Source of the DNA: Voacanga thouarsii
Lineage: Eukaryota; Streptophyta; Magnoliopsida; Gentianales; Apocynaceae
DNA length: 64,000 nucleotides
NCBI GenBank assembly: GCA_026120185.1
Contig: JANUWF010003368.1
Coordinates: 2,418,001 to 2,482,000 of the forward strand
Direction: 5' to 3'
Positions 1 through 10,403 of the stretch are shown piece after piece (position 1 is the stretch's first letter; each line of letters begins with the position of its first letter). The notes beneath the pieces are model-generated. The model was not told where the DNA came from. It made no database searches and saw nothing but the letters and a program-made list of their open reading frames with translations. Made by a program: the position numbers and the translations under genes.

Positions 1-735
1 TGCCGACCCGAAGCTGGCTCGTTTCTATCTTAGACAGAATCGAGCTGGCTCCAGCTCTAGCTGCAAGAGCTGGCGCCGGCCCCACTCGGGATAATCCTAA
101 CTTTTTACTATTTTTCTTATTTTCAGCCTTTTACGCTTATAGTTTAATTTTCACAATTTTATTATGTTTTAACCTATTTTAAGACATGTAATATGGCATA
201 AAAACTTGTATTAAGGCCATCTAATTTCTATACTTTGTTTACTAATTAATTAGGGCAACTTGGGGCTTATAAATACTCCATTATAGCCTCTTTTGTAATA
301 GAATTCAGATTTTAGATTCAAAGATTGAATAGAGTGTTGAACTCTTAGAGAGGAGAATTTCTCCTTAGTTCTTCATTTCAAGACCAAACAAAGTAATTAG
401 ATCCACTTTTGTTTAGAGTCTCTAAAATCTTTGGGTTAATCTAATTTGTTTCTTCATCTTGGGTATTTGGTAGATTTATTCTTACCTAGTGCTCTTGTTG
501 GGAAATCTAGAAGGGTGCCTACTTTTCTCCATCCCACTTGTTCTTAAATTCTTTGTAGATTCAAGGGTGTTTGGATATTAAAGTAGTTGACCAAATCCTA
601 TTAGAATTTGGGTTCTAGTTGTTCATTCACCTAGGGTTCTTATTTTGTGGGTATTTAGGTAGAGAATTGGGTGATCAATTCTTGGGTCTTGTTCTTGAGT
701 ATAATTTTGAATTTTGGTGCTCCCAAACTCGTATA
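1..735 (+). repeat. LTR fragment of a plus-strand Ty3/Gypsy-type element (F)
   Basis: The window opens inside an LTR. Visible parts in order are a GC-rich block (about 1-95, with GCGCCGG and inverted GAGCTGG/CCAGCTC), a TATA box at 268-275, and a T-rich transcribed stretch ending near GTATA at 731-735. A degraded primer-site-like sequence with ACAGAGCATT follows. The same order (GC-rich block, then TATA box 90-250 bp later) occurs in the LTRs of elements C, D and E, so I place F in the same Gypsy group but in the opposite orientation. The left end is cut by the window edge and the right end is approximate. Confidence 0.55.
268..275 (+). promoter_or_regulatory. TATA box of LTR F
   Basis: TATAAATA lies about 170 bp after the GC-rich block, in the expected U3 position. 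It matches in form and place the TATA boxes of the related LTRs at 2274-2281 and 42866-42873 (minus strand). Confidence 0.5.
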
Positions 736-1777
736 AAAAAGTGAGACAAAACAGAGCATTCTAGGATCTAAGAAAAGAGCTTATAAAAAATCATCAAAAA
801 CTTGAGATATTCTAAAATTTTCATGTGGGGTTTGACTCTATTATGTTTATACATTATTGGGGAAGCAAATTTTCATTTGATTTATTGAAAATTATGGCTC
901 AATTTGGTTAAAATTTATGGGATATATTGAACTACAAAAATTTGGAACTCTTTTGAATTACATAGTTGAGCTCTTTTGCTATTATTCATTGCTATTAAAT
1001 TCATCTAATTCCTAGTTCTTATATCTTATTTTATTTGAAACTCTTAACTTTTCTTTATGTAATTCATGTTTTATGAATCTTGTGACTTTCTTTACTTATT
1101 GGATTTGATTTAGTTGAGCTCTATTTTATTGAATCATTATTGATTGACTTGTCCTTATTGCCTTCTGTACTTGATTGTTTGGCCTCTAACCAAGACCACC
1201 AGTTAATTAATTTTGGAGGATTAATTAACTTGTTTAGGTCGACTAATTCTCTAAAAAATTAGGAAAGTTTTTGAGGAAAAGGACATAGAGGAATAAGTAT
1301 TTCAGAAAAAGGGAAGGAGGGAATTTCATTGTTATAAAGAGCCAAAAGGGAGTGATACATGAGGGTTGAGTGATCATCAACTTTGAAAGAAACACGTAAG
1401 GGAGCACGTGAGGAACTTCTTTCTTCCTTTCTAACCAAATTTTATAGGTAATTATTTCTTGAAATTCCCAACACAATAGATCAAGGAGATTAATTTGATT
1501 TAAAAGTAGCTTTTGAAACTCTACATGCAAAAATTGATGATATGAGGAAAGATATGAGTTGCAATCTAATCAAGGCCAAGCCTCTATCATTACCTAAAGG
1601 AGAGGGCAAACACAATAAGATAGCCCTAGGCTAAGAGATGAGTATAACACCACACTTTATATAAAAAACGAACTGAAGGTTGGGATGAACACTCTATGTA
1701 GGGTTGTTAACAAACTCCCATGAAAGGAAGAGGGAGGTAAAGAATGAGGGGAGGTTGTTGTGTGTTTTATGGTGGTT
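736..1777 (+). other. Decayed leader and possible gag start of element F
   Basis: This stretch follows the LTR end and carries no long frame. One open run at 1506-1634 encodes about 42 residues including LHAKIDDMRKDM and KPLSLPKGEG, which could be coiled-coil gag sequence but is not recognised. A stop follows it. I see no zinc knuckle or protease. Confidence 0.3.
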
Positions 1778-2519
1778 TGATGTGAATTATTGGGGGTCAA
1801 TTACACTTGAATTTTGTGGCCCAATTAAAGTGTAAGAGAAGAACATAATTAATGTACCAAAATAGAGACTTGTTGTAGGAAATTGAAGAACAATCAATTA
1901 TCTAATCCAAAAGACTTGAACTCTAGGACATCTAAGGATCCTAGAACCCTAAGAACTATGAATTGAATCTACTAAATCACTCCCAAACACTTTCAACCCA
2001 GTTACGATTTATGAACAAATTTGGAGAAGAAGATTTAGACAACCGAATAGAATTCTAAGAAAAATCTTATATCAATAACAATCTAAAACCCATTTAAAAA
2101 GCTAATTAATTTATCCTTAGAAGTTTAAATATTCAATTAAAAATAATGAGTAGAATCCTAAGTTGGTCATAATGTTTATGGGAAGAACACAAAGAGAAGA
2201 ACTCACAAAGAGTTTTTTAATTCAAAATCTATCGTCTAAGTTTCTAAGTTGTGTATACAATGATAAACAAGCTTATTTATAGGATACTTGTCCTAAATAA
2301 TTTGAGATCTAATATAAGCCATTAAATGCTTATTTACATGCCTTTTGAAGGCTTAAAATGTAAAAAATGTTGTGGAATTAAAAAGAGAAACAATTATGCT
2401 AAACAACAAAAAAAGGGGGGGGGGCAAATTGCTTATGTGACCCGAAACTGGTGGCACTATCTGGGCCAGCCCGAGCAGCACCACCTACTCTCTACTCTTG
2501 CAAGGCTGCCTAGGTAGCG
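1778..2519 (-). repeat. LTR of minus-strand Gypsy element E, left part (split by D)
   Basis: The piece starts with TGATGTGAA, similar to the TGATA starts of the C and D LTRs. It carries a minus-strand TATA box (TATAAATA, 2274-2281) and ends in a GC-rich block at about 2440-2519. The sequence resumes at 8954, where the same GC-rich block continues, so element D (2520-8953) inserted here. Together the two parts make an LTR of about 1.13 kb, close to the length of the C LTRs. The left boundary is inferred only from the TG start. Confidence 0.5.
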
Positions 2520-3916
2520 TGATACAAGTACGGAAGTTCCTAAATTTTAGCTCCAAAATGCAAGAAACAAAGCTGTAATTTTGTCACACTTGGGTATGCC
2601 AAAACAAGGAGTTTTATTTAATATATTTTCAACAAGAACAAAAGCACTTAAACACCCCTTGAAATCCACAAAATTAACCCTTCAAAAAATGATATTTTTA
2701 AGCTTCAAACAATACAAATAATGGTTCAAATTAGTGGTATAGATCTAAGAAACAAGAAACCAAGAGTTGGTCACTCAACTCCTAATCAAATTCACACCTT
2801 AAGAATACTAGTTGCAAAATAGCCAATATCCTTAAGATTTTGTGAAATCTAGCTTATTTTAAAGATATTTTAATACCCTAATTTAACAAGAGATTAGAAT
2901 ACAAAGGAAATAAGTTGGAAGACACCTTTACTTATTCCTATCAAACATACTAGGAGATTATATAACCTAACACACAAGGAAAGAAAAGAAGTTTAGATTA
3001 TCCCTTTTAGTTTAGAGACTAGATCAAGGTGGGATTACTTCCTTAATTTGTTCTTGATGAATGTGAGAATCACCTAAGAAGATTACCCTTCCAAACTCTC
3101 TTTTGAGAGAACTTTGATATCTTCTTTAAATATCTAAGATAGTTAGAAAAATACAAGAGTTTTGGAGTCCTTATACAAGGTCTTAAGTCTTGGTCAAAGA
3201 AAGAATTAAAAATATACAACTAAGCCTTAAAAAAAAAAAAACAAAATAACATATGAAAATAGCATTTTGGATAGCGATCGGCGTTGGTTAGGTAGGCCTA
3301 GATAGTGCCAGTTTCTTTCTGCTTGCTCCAGCTTGCTACTTCTGGCACCACCAACAACGATTTGTGTGTGGGAGCTGACACCTATTCCTTTATGGAAATT
3401 AGTATTTCTACCAAGTGTATGCTCAACAAATCTTACTTTTGTTCTTCATGGTTGCCTTAGGTGTTTCTTTGACCCTTCAAGTAGGTTTGTAGACACTATT
3501 GGCCCTTCTAGTTGCTCTTTTGGATGACACTCCAATAATTACTCCATTGTTCTCAAAGTCTTAGCTATGTATTTTTTTAATCTTCCTAATGGATTTGTAG
3601 TTAAGATTGGATCCTTGTGATGCTCCTTTGGATTGCCTTCCATCTCTTACTCTTTTGGCCTCTAATCCTTGGTTACATGTTATCTTGATATTTCTTAAGG
3701 ATTGTTGTTCCCTTATTGCATCTTTGACCCTTTGACCCTTCTTTCTCCAACCACTTCTTCACAAATCAGTTGGTTCTTGGTTTCATGGTTTTGTTGGCTT
3801 TGGATACTCCATGAAATCTCTTGAAAATGTATCTCATACAAAGAATCTTGAGTTGTGATTTGGACCTCTTTTCCCATTCTTTGGATTAGCCTTTTGGTCT
3901 AGGATGGTTCCTATTA
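2520..3916 (-). repeat. 3' LTR of element D
   Basis: It starts TGATAC and ends CTATTA. The end probably decayed from CTATCA, which the related C and E LTRs still have. It contains a GC-rich U3 block near 3270-3350 and a minus-strand TATA-like site near 3170. It aligns along its length with 7566-8953. Next to its inner end is the purine tract of the element (plus-strand TTTCCCTTTT). Confidence 0.75.
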
Positions 3917-3929
3917 TTTCCCTTTTCTT

Positions 3930-4435
3930 TGAAATAATTTGTCCTCAAATCAATATCTATGGAAAAATTCAAACAAGAATAAGTTTATAAAGGTAAAATG
4001 TTAGGCCTTTGCTCTTCACTCTCTTTATGCTCTCTTTTCACTGTCTATATTTTCTCTTTCATTTTACCTCCACTTGTTTTCTTTTTCTCACTCTCTTGCT
4101 TATAACTCTTTTGATTTTTCTCTAAATTCAATGAGGTCTCTCTCATTTTATATCCCTCTTCTTTCTTTATCTCAATTCTACCTCCATTCTCATATTTTGC
4201 CTTAACCTCTTGTATTTCTCTCTCATGGTTTTGTTTCTCTAACTCGCCTTTTACTTTCTCCTCTTCTCTTCTCTCATTCTCTTTTACCTATTATTTTTGT
4301 ATTTGCTCTCCCTCTTTTCTCCCATCTTCTCTTTTTTTACTCTTTTGTTTTTGTCTTTCCTTTTCCTCTCTTCTCTTCTTTTCTTTTTCCCTCAAAATAT
4401 TTTGATCTCTCATAGCCTTACTAGAGGGATAAGGG
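3930..4435 (-). pseudogene. Lys/Glu/Arg-rich linker after the D protease (degenerate)
   Basis: The plus strand is a long pyrimidine-rich run. Read on the minus strand in pieces it gives strings rich in Lys, Glu and Arg, broken by stops. From my knowledge of this Gypsy group, a Lys/Glu-rich linker commonly joins protease to reverse transcriptase, and this lies exactly there. The reverse transcriptase that should follow is missing: the LTR comes at once. Confidence 0.45.
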
Positions 4436-4439
4436 AAAT

Positions 4440-4800
4440 ACAGTGAATTTCTTCCCTTCATTCTTCAAAGTATAAATGTTTCTCCTCCCCTTGTGTACCA
4501 TATCTCTATCAAAGATTTATGGTTGTCCTAACAGGATGTCCTCCATATGCATAAGAAATACATCACAAATTACTTTACTTGCTCATATCAATTGTAACCC
4601 TGGCTTATTTGTTTACCTTCGCCTTACCACATTCATTCTACCACTGAAGCTTGCAAGGTTTAAGGTGTTTCAAAGTTTTTATACCTAATTCCTCCACTAA
4701 TATAGCATTTATTACATTAGTACAACTTCCATTATCAATAAGGATACTACATAATTTTTGTTTGATAAGACACCTTGAAAAAATATGTTCTCCTATTTGC
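4440..4800 (-). pseudogene. Retropepsin-like protease remnant of element D
   Basis: Read across the minus strand, the segment gives a retroviral-type aspartic protease with the active-site string LIDNGSCTNV (near 4713-4745; the usual form in this group is IIDGGSCTNV). LVEELGIKTLKH follows, and later DILLGQP and FDRDMVHKGRRNIYTL, matching the family's ILLGRPWQFDR stretch. Several in-frame stops break it, one replacing the Trp after LLGQP. The family cleaves Gag-Pol in virus-like particles. This copy is dead. Confidence 0.7.
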
Positions 4801-4833
4801 AATTCTCCTCCTTCTTCACCTTCAGAAGCGTTC

Positions 4834-5323
4834 TCAACTTTTTTTTGCTACTCCAATCAATGGGTATAGTGGTTCAATCACAACCCTTCCTTTTCTATCA
4901 ATTTTTTCTCCCTTAAACTCACCATTCAAAACCTCACCACAATCTTTTCCTCCGGATGAGATATCACCTCGGTCATTTATGAACACCATCTTTTTGTTTG
5001 AACATTTTTGGAAGGAATGTCCATAGCCTAGATATTTTATAGCACTTGATGTTCCTATATCTTTGAGATCCAAACAAGACTTTTCCTTTGTCCTTTCTCT
5101 TTTCTTCTCTAGATTTAGTGTTTTCATGCAATGTTGGACTAGAAGGCTTATTCTCACTAGCTTCACTCTTTCTTATTTGCTCTTGCACTATTTCTGGCCA
5201 ACTTACCATTTTTTTCTTCTGTTGTAGAACTTTCTTCTCCACTTCATGTTTTAAACTTATTTGCCCTTGAACAACTTCAACAATACTATGCTCCATTTCT
5301 TCTTGCTCATTCTCCTTCATCAC
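4834..5323 (-). pseudogene. Gag C-terminus with degenerate zinc knuckle (element D)
   Basis: Two overlapping minus frames cover a Lys/Glu-rich stretch and then YLGYGHSFQKCSNKK followed by MVFINDRGDISS. This is the nucleocapsid knuckle (CX2CX4HX4C) with the first two cysteines lost: only the Gly-His and last Cys remain. The reading frame shifts between the acidic part (4973-5323) and the knuckle part (4834-5166). Such knuckles bind the element RNA during particle assembly. The protease remnant follows immediately, as expected for Gag-Pol order. Confidence 0.6.
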
Positions 5324-5618
5324 TCCTAATGGATATGGTTCATCTTCTAAGAAGTATAGTATGTTTTTGTACTTCTTCTTTACTCTATGAAATTAATGTA
5401 ATGATTCCACATTAACCTCTCTATTATCACTAAGCTTCTTTTCTCCATGTTCTTCTAGTTTTAGTGACACTTTTTGTTTATCCTTCTCAACCTTTATGTT
5501 CATGGCCTCCACATTGGTTTTGATTCTTTCCCGTCTCTTTTGCTTCTTTTTCTTGCATTACATCTTTCTCATTCTTCATATTTTGTTGTTTACCCTTTTC
5601 TCCATGCGTCACCCTTTG

Positions 5619-6077
5619 TTATTTATTGAGATACTCTATCATACTTCCAAGGGCTTTTTTCATTTTCTCAAATTCAAGCTTAAGCTTATCATATATATCA
5701 GGATATTCGTAGGATGAGTGGTCATAGCTCATATATATTTTGTATTCATACTCCCTCAATTCATTTTGCACTCCACCCTTTGGATATTTTTGTTCTCCTC
5801 CTACACAAACTCTCTTATTCTTATAACTCACTCCCTTATATGTTTCCTTTTTATATTCCCAATCACCTTCTCCATATCCCCAATAAAGTTTTTCATATTT
5901 AGCATACCTTCTACCACTTATGCTTGGTCCTTCATCACATTCATTCCAATAACTTATACTCTCATAGTCATCCTTCTTATATTCTTGCTCATACTTATCA
6001 TATTCCCCATAACGACTTCTACTTGAACGAGACTCCTCATTATAGCTATACTTTTCACTTTCACTCCAATTAGCCAT
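5619..6077 (-). pseudogene. Tyr-rich Gag N-terminus of element D
   Basis: The frame extends to 6143, but I place the start at the Met at 6077 (MANWSESEKY), because the residues before it look like leader translation. The protein of about 153 residues holds about 24 Tyr among Glu, Lys, Ser and Arg, ending in a short helix (LKLEFEKMKKALGSMIEYL). I see no conserved capsid domain here or after the stop, while the zinc knuckle and protease follow downstream. A shortened gag is the simplest reading. The position in the element, not homology, supports the call. Confidence 0.5.
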
Positions 6078-7550
6078 TGTGAATTTTCTTTCAAGAGAAG
6101 TACCTACAAAATTTAAGTAAAAAATATAAGAGAAGTTCCCCACTTTACTCTTTCACGTGTTTAACACTCAATTTTGGTGGTTACTCTTCACTTATATTTG
6201 CACTATTCTTTCACTTTTGTTACAATGAGCTCATCTTCTTACTTTTTTTTTTCTTAATCTTTCAATTTTTCTCACTCAATTTCTTCCTAATTCTTCCCAA
6301 ATCAAAATTTTGAGTCTACTAGTTTTAGTTAACTAAATTCCAAAGGATAAGAAGAATAAGATTCCAAGATATAATTTATTCAAACACTTGGTAGGCAACA
6401 AGGATTGACACAAATGAATAAGAATTCAAGTAGAGGGTTGCCACTTAAACTCAAGATGTTTAAGAAAGAAACAAGGCAACAACTACTATGCAAAATACAA
6501 CTAAGACTCAAGAAAAACAAATTAATATGAGATAGAATTCAATAATGAATAACACTAGGGCTCAAGTAGACAAACTAGTAAGAAATAGGTTCAAAGATTG
6601 ACAATGTTCAATTAACCCCAAATATCACAAAGTAGATCAAATTCTAGAACTACAACCTACTAGTCACAAGAACTATAACATACAAGTTTAATGCAGGTGA
6701 GAGATATAAACTAAGAACTCAAACAAGAAAATGTAGAGTCACCTTGGCATTTCATCAAACATTTGGCAGGTAAGGTTGAAAGTTCATAAAGTCTATTAAT
6801 CTTTAAGTAAATGATACTACCACAACCTCAAGGGAATCAATTTTATAGCAATCAACAATCATTCAATGCAATGATAACACAAAGATATTTAAAATTTAAA
6901 GAGGAAGTAGTATGAATTCAAAGTTGCTCATATTTCCAAATAAAAATAAAGTTCTCAAGAAAACAAATTTTCTTGTGACATGAAGAAAGATTTACCTAAC
7001 TAAGAACACTCTCCAAGTAAGGAAACTTCTACACTTCATGGATGCATTTCATCAAACACATGATATGCATAGCAAAAATTTCTTTTAGAGCTTTCATCAA
7101 ACACCTTATATGCATAACTTGTTAATCAATTTTTCCTTAACAAAATTAGCCTCATCTTAGCTCAAATTCATTAAATTTTCTTGACAAAAGATTCCTTAAA
7201 CATCAACACATAATGTAGGCTCACTTCCTCAATAAGTTCATGGCCAAAATTGAAGTTTTTAGCATTTAAAATTTTTAAGATTGCAAAATTTTCAACAAGG
7301 TTCTTGAATGGTTTTGTACTTTGTTTTACTTCTAAATCAACAAATTTTTATGCCAAATGACACCCCAAATGTTAAACTAATATGTAGGCACAATTCCACA
7401 TCAAGTGCACGACAAATGTTGAAAGCTTTAGCTCAAGAAAAATAGTAAGTATAAAGCTGCAAAAATCAGAATTTTTGCAACAAGATCTTGAAGAGATTTT
7501 TGTGCCTTTTTCCAAGGAAAGTTGTTTTAATTGGAATCAAAACAAAGCCA
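6078..7550 (-). other. Leader region of element D with a repeated short motif
   Basis: This non-coding stretch lies between the primer-binding site and gag. It contains at least four spaced copies of a motif like TCAAACACTTGGTAGGCA (plus strand) near 6379, 6751, 7048 and 7094. The last two have TATATGCATA-like tails. Related copies occur in the leader of element C. No other structure is evident. Confidence 0.4.
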
Positions 7551-7562
7551 GCTCTGATACTA
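7551..7562 (-). other. Primer-binding site of element D (tRNA-iMet type)
   Basis: The minus strand reads TAGTATCAGAGC, one base from the standard TGGTATCAGAGC complementary to initiator Met tRNA. It lies three bases inside the right LTR. Confidence 0.7.
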
Positions 7563-7565
7563 ATT

Positions 7566-8953
7566 TAATATGAGCATAGAAGCATCGGAATTTCAGCTCC
7601 AAAATGAAAGAAACAAAGTTACAATTTTATCACACTTGAGCATACCAAAACAAGGAGTTTTATTTAATATATTTTCAATAAGAACAAAAGCATTAAACAC
7701 CTCTTCAAACCCCCAAAATTAAACCTTCAAAAGATGATATTTTCAAGATTCAAACAATATAAATGAAGACTTAAATAGTGGTATAGATCTAAGAAATAAG
7801 AAACCAAGAGTTGGTCCCCACACTCCCTACCAAACTCACACCTTAAGAACGCTAGTTGTAAAATAACTAACACCCTTAAGATCTTGTGAAATCTACTCTA
7901 GCCTACTTCAAAGGCATCTTAACATCCTAATTTAATAAAAGATTACAACACCAAGAAAATGAGTTTGAAGGAACCCTTACTTATTCCTATCAAACATACT
8001 AGGAGACTAGGCAACCAAGCACACAAGGATAGTGAAAAAGCTTGGATTATCTCTTGTAGTTTAGAGACTAAATCAAGATGGAACCAATCCTTTGATTTGG
8101 TCTTGATGAATGTGGAAATCACCCAAAAGGATTACCCTCCCAAACTCTCTCTTGAGAGAACTTTGATATCTCATTCAAATGTCTAAGATAGTTATGAAAA
8201 TATAAAAGTTTTGGAGTCTTTATACAAGATCTTAAGCCTTGGTCATAGAAAGAAATAAAAATATATAACTAGACCTTAAAAATAAAATAAAATAACACAC
8301 AAAATGGCAGTTTGGATGGCGTCTGGTGCCGTTGGGCAGGCCTAGCCTGCGCCAATTTCTTTGTTCTTACTCTAAGTTACTATTTATGGCACCAGTCAGT
8401 GTCAGTTTGTATATAGGAGCCAACACTGATTTATTTCTAAAGGAACAATAATATTTCTACCAAGTGTATACTCAACAAATCTTGCTCTTGTTCTTCGTAG
8501 TTCCCTTAGGCATTTCTTTGATCCTCTAAGTAGGTTTGTAGACACCATTAGCCCTTCTAGTTGCTCATTTGCACTCCAATGATTGCTCCATTGTTCTCAA
8601 AGTCTAGGCCATATGTTTCTTTGATCTTCCAAATGGCTTTGTAGTCAATATTGTATCCTTGTGATGCTCATTTGGATTGCCTTCCATCTCTTACTCATTT
8701 AGCTTCTAATTCTTGGCTATATGTTGTCTTGATCTTTCTGGAGGATTGTTGTTCACTAGTTGCACCTTTTGGCCCTTCTTTCTTCAACTACTTCTTCACA
8801 GGTCTCTTGGCTCTTGGTGTCATGGTTTTGTTAGCTCGGGATATTCTATGAAATCTTTTGAAAATGTATCTCATCCAAGGAACCATGAGTTGTAATTTAG
8901 ATATCTCTTTTCCTTTTTTGGATTGGTCTTCTAGCCTGGGATGATTCTTATGA
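7566..8953 (-). repeat. 5' LTR of element D
   Basis: It aligns with 2520-3916. The first bases are TAATATGAG (TG decayed to TA) and the last TTATGA. A GC-rich U3 block at about 8313-8400 contains GCAGGC-CTA-GCCTGC, an inverted repeat. Confidence 0.75.
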
Positions 8954-9480
8954 TAAGGCTCAAGTAACACTGCTTGGCCTAGGCTAAGCAGCGTTGCCTA
9001 TTTTGGCAGTATTGGGCAATGCTGCTCGATTCACTCCTAGCTTTTCTTCTCCTCAGCTTCATTGTCCCTGATTTGTGGCACTCCAATCGATACTCCTTTG
9101 TCTTCCAATCCTTTCTTTTGAGTTTTCTTAGCTTTTCACATGAATTTGTGGTTATATTGACTTACTTTTGGTACTGCTTAGATTACTCATTTCTTGATTA
9201 CTCTTTAGATTTTGGCTTGTAATCTTTGAAAGTATTCATAAAATTCTTTGATTTGTAATTTCCTATGGATCATTTGAATGTGCCTTAGCCTTCCATTCCC
9301 TTCTTTTTGAAATGCTATGGCGCTTGAGCAAATTGCTATCATTTCTCCTTTTTTGAAATAATTTGTTCTTGAATCAATGCCTACATTCAAAGAAGGTTTT
9401 TTGTGTGAGAATAAGTATTTATGCTTATAAATGTACACTTCTGTTTGAGGATAAAGGTTGCAAAATTCCACTATATGTTT
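8954..9480 (-). repeat. LTR E, right part (to 9341), and start of its interior
   Basis: The GC-rich block interrupted at 2519 resumes here (GGCCTAGGC near 8978). The LTR ends GCTATCA at 9335-9341. The next bases (TTTCTCCTTTTTTGAAATAA and on) match the purine tract and adjoining interior of element D (3917 onward), so the interior of E lies to the right and the element runs on the minus strand. Similarity to D fades near 9480. The rest of E is missing. Confidence 0.55.
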
Positions 9481-9627
9481 AAAAGTACATTGAAATGGCT
9501 TGCAAATATTCTTTCTGATTATTTAAAGCTGCATTCCATGAAAATAACTTTAAATATTCAAGAGCATACATAAGACTTACTGGAAAGTAATTGAGTAATG
9601 CTTGTTTTGCATTGAAATTAATTCTAG

Positions 9628-9696
9628 GTTGTATTTGTTCCAAATTACAATGTCAGTGTAGCTGAGCTGCTAATTCCTGCGGTGAACTTTCATAGA
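9628..9696 (+). pseudogene. Alpha-1,4-glucan phosphorylase exon fragment
   Basis: After a splice-acceptor-like TTCTAG, the frame from 9628 reads VVFVPNYNVSVAELLIPA. This matches a highly conserved stretch of plant and other alpha-glucan (starch) phosphorylases (usual VVFVPDYNVSVAELLIPASELS), one substitution apart. Past Ala at 9681 a base appears lost: the next bases still spell GAACTTTCA in another frame (ELS), then a TAG replaces the expected Gln. The next conserved residues (HISTAGMEASG) are not present. The family releases glucose-1-phosphate from starch with pyridoxal phosphate. This is a lone, broken exon, either the relic of a host gene or a captured piece. Confidence 0.75.
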
Positions 9697-10360
9697 ATTT
9701 AAGGTGTCAAGCTCACTCTTGAAATCTTCTATTTCACAATTGTGACCGCATTTTGGTTATTGAAGAGCTAATAAACCTAGGTGATACTTTGTTTTGGTAA
9801 GAAGTTTGGTAAGGAGTTGTGTATAAAAACTTTACCTTAACTGTGTCATGACCTAGTAACATGGTCAAATCAAAGTTGAATTATTTTTCTTCCCTATTCA
9901 AAAAGTCCCTATCCAATGGGTACACATTGTAATAAGAAGGAAATCATTTCCACCATTGAACAATTAATTTGAAGCTCGAAAACAGATTTTATGGATCATA
10001 ATTGTTGGACTAACATCAGTTGTGCCTATTTTCTATATATATTGGACTAAAATGTGATTGAAATTTGGCTATTTTTGCTTTTATTTTCAATTTAATATCA
10101 TGACAGTTTCCTTTTTTTCTTGTCAATATCATATATAGTCTTCACCATAATGTTTTGGCATATGGTGATAATTTTTTTTTTTTAGTAAATATGTTGATTA
10201 ATAAGGTCTAGATATTATCAACAATATTGATTTTTTTTTTGTTTCTCCATTTTCTTGGTAAAACCATTTTTTTTATTAATTGATATAATATTTTTTGTTA
10301 TGTAGGTGAAAAGAAATGCAAATTGAAGTAGGCTTGTTAAACTTGGAGTAGACCTTAGTC

Positions 10361-10403
<43 letters not shown>

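Larger units (their letters stand above)
2520..8953 (-). mobile_element. Non-autonomous Ty3/Gypsy derivative D (LTR-gag-protease-LTR)
   Basis: Two diverged direct repeats (2520-3916 and 7566-8953) flank an interior of about 3.6 kb. A primer-binding site next to the right LTR (7551-7562, one change from TGGTATCAGAGC on the minus strand) and a purine-rich tract next to the left LTR set the minus orientation. The interior encodes pieces of gag, a zinc knuckle, a protease and a Lys/Glu-rich linker. No reverse transcriptase, RNase H or integrase can be found. The possible target duplication (TAGCG left, TAAGG right) matches at only 3 of 5 bases. D lies inside LTR E. The LTRs differ at many sites, so the insertion is old. 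Confidence 0.75.

Noticed and set aside
2515..2519. TAGCG / TAAGG as a firm target duplication for element D
   Set aside because: Only 3 of 5 bases agree, so it was not listed as a feature.
5718..6026. 102-codon plus-strand frame looking like a membrane protein
   Set aside because: It is the shadow of the Tyr- and Glu-rich D Gag frame on the minus strand.
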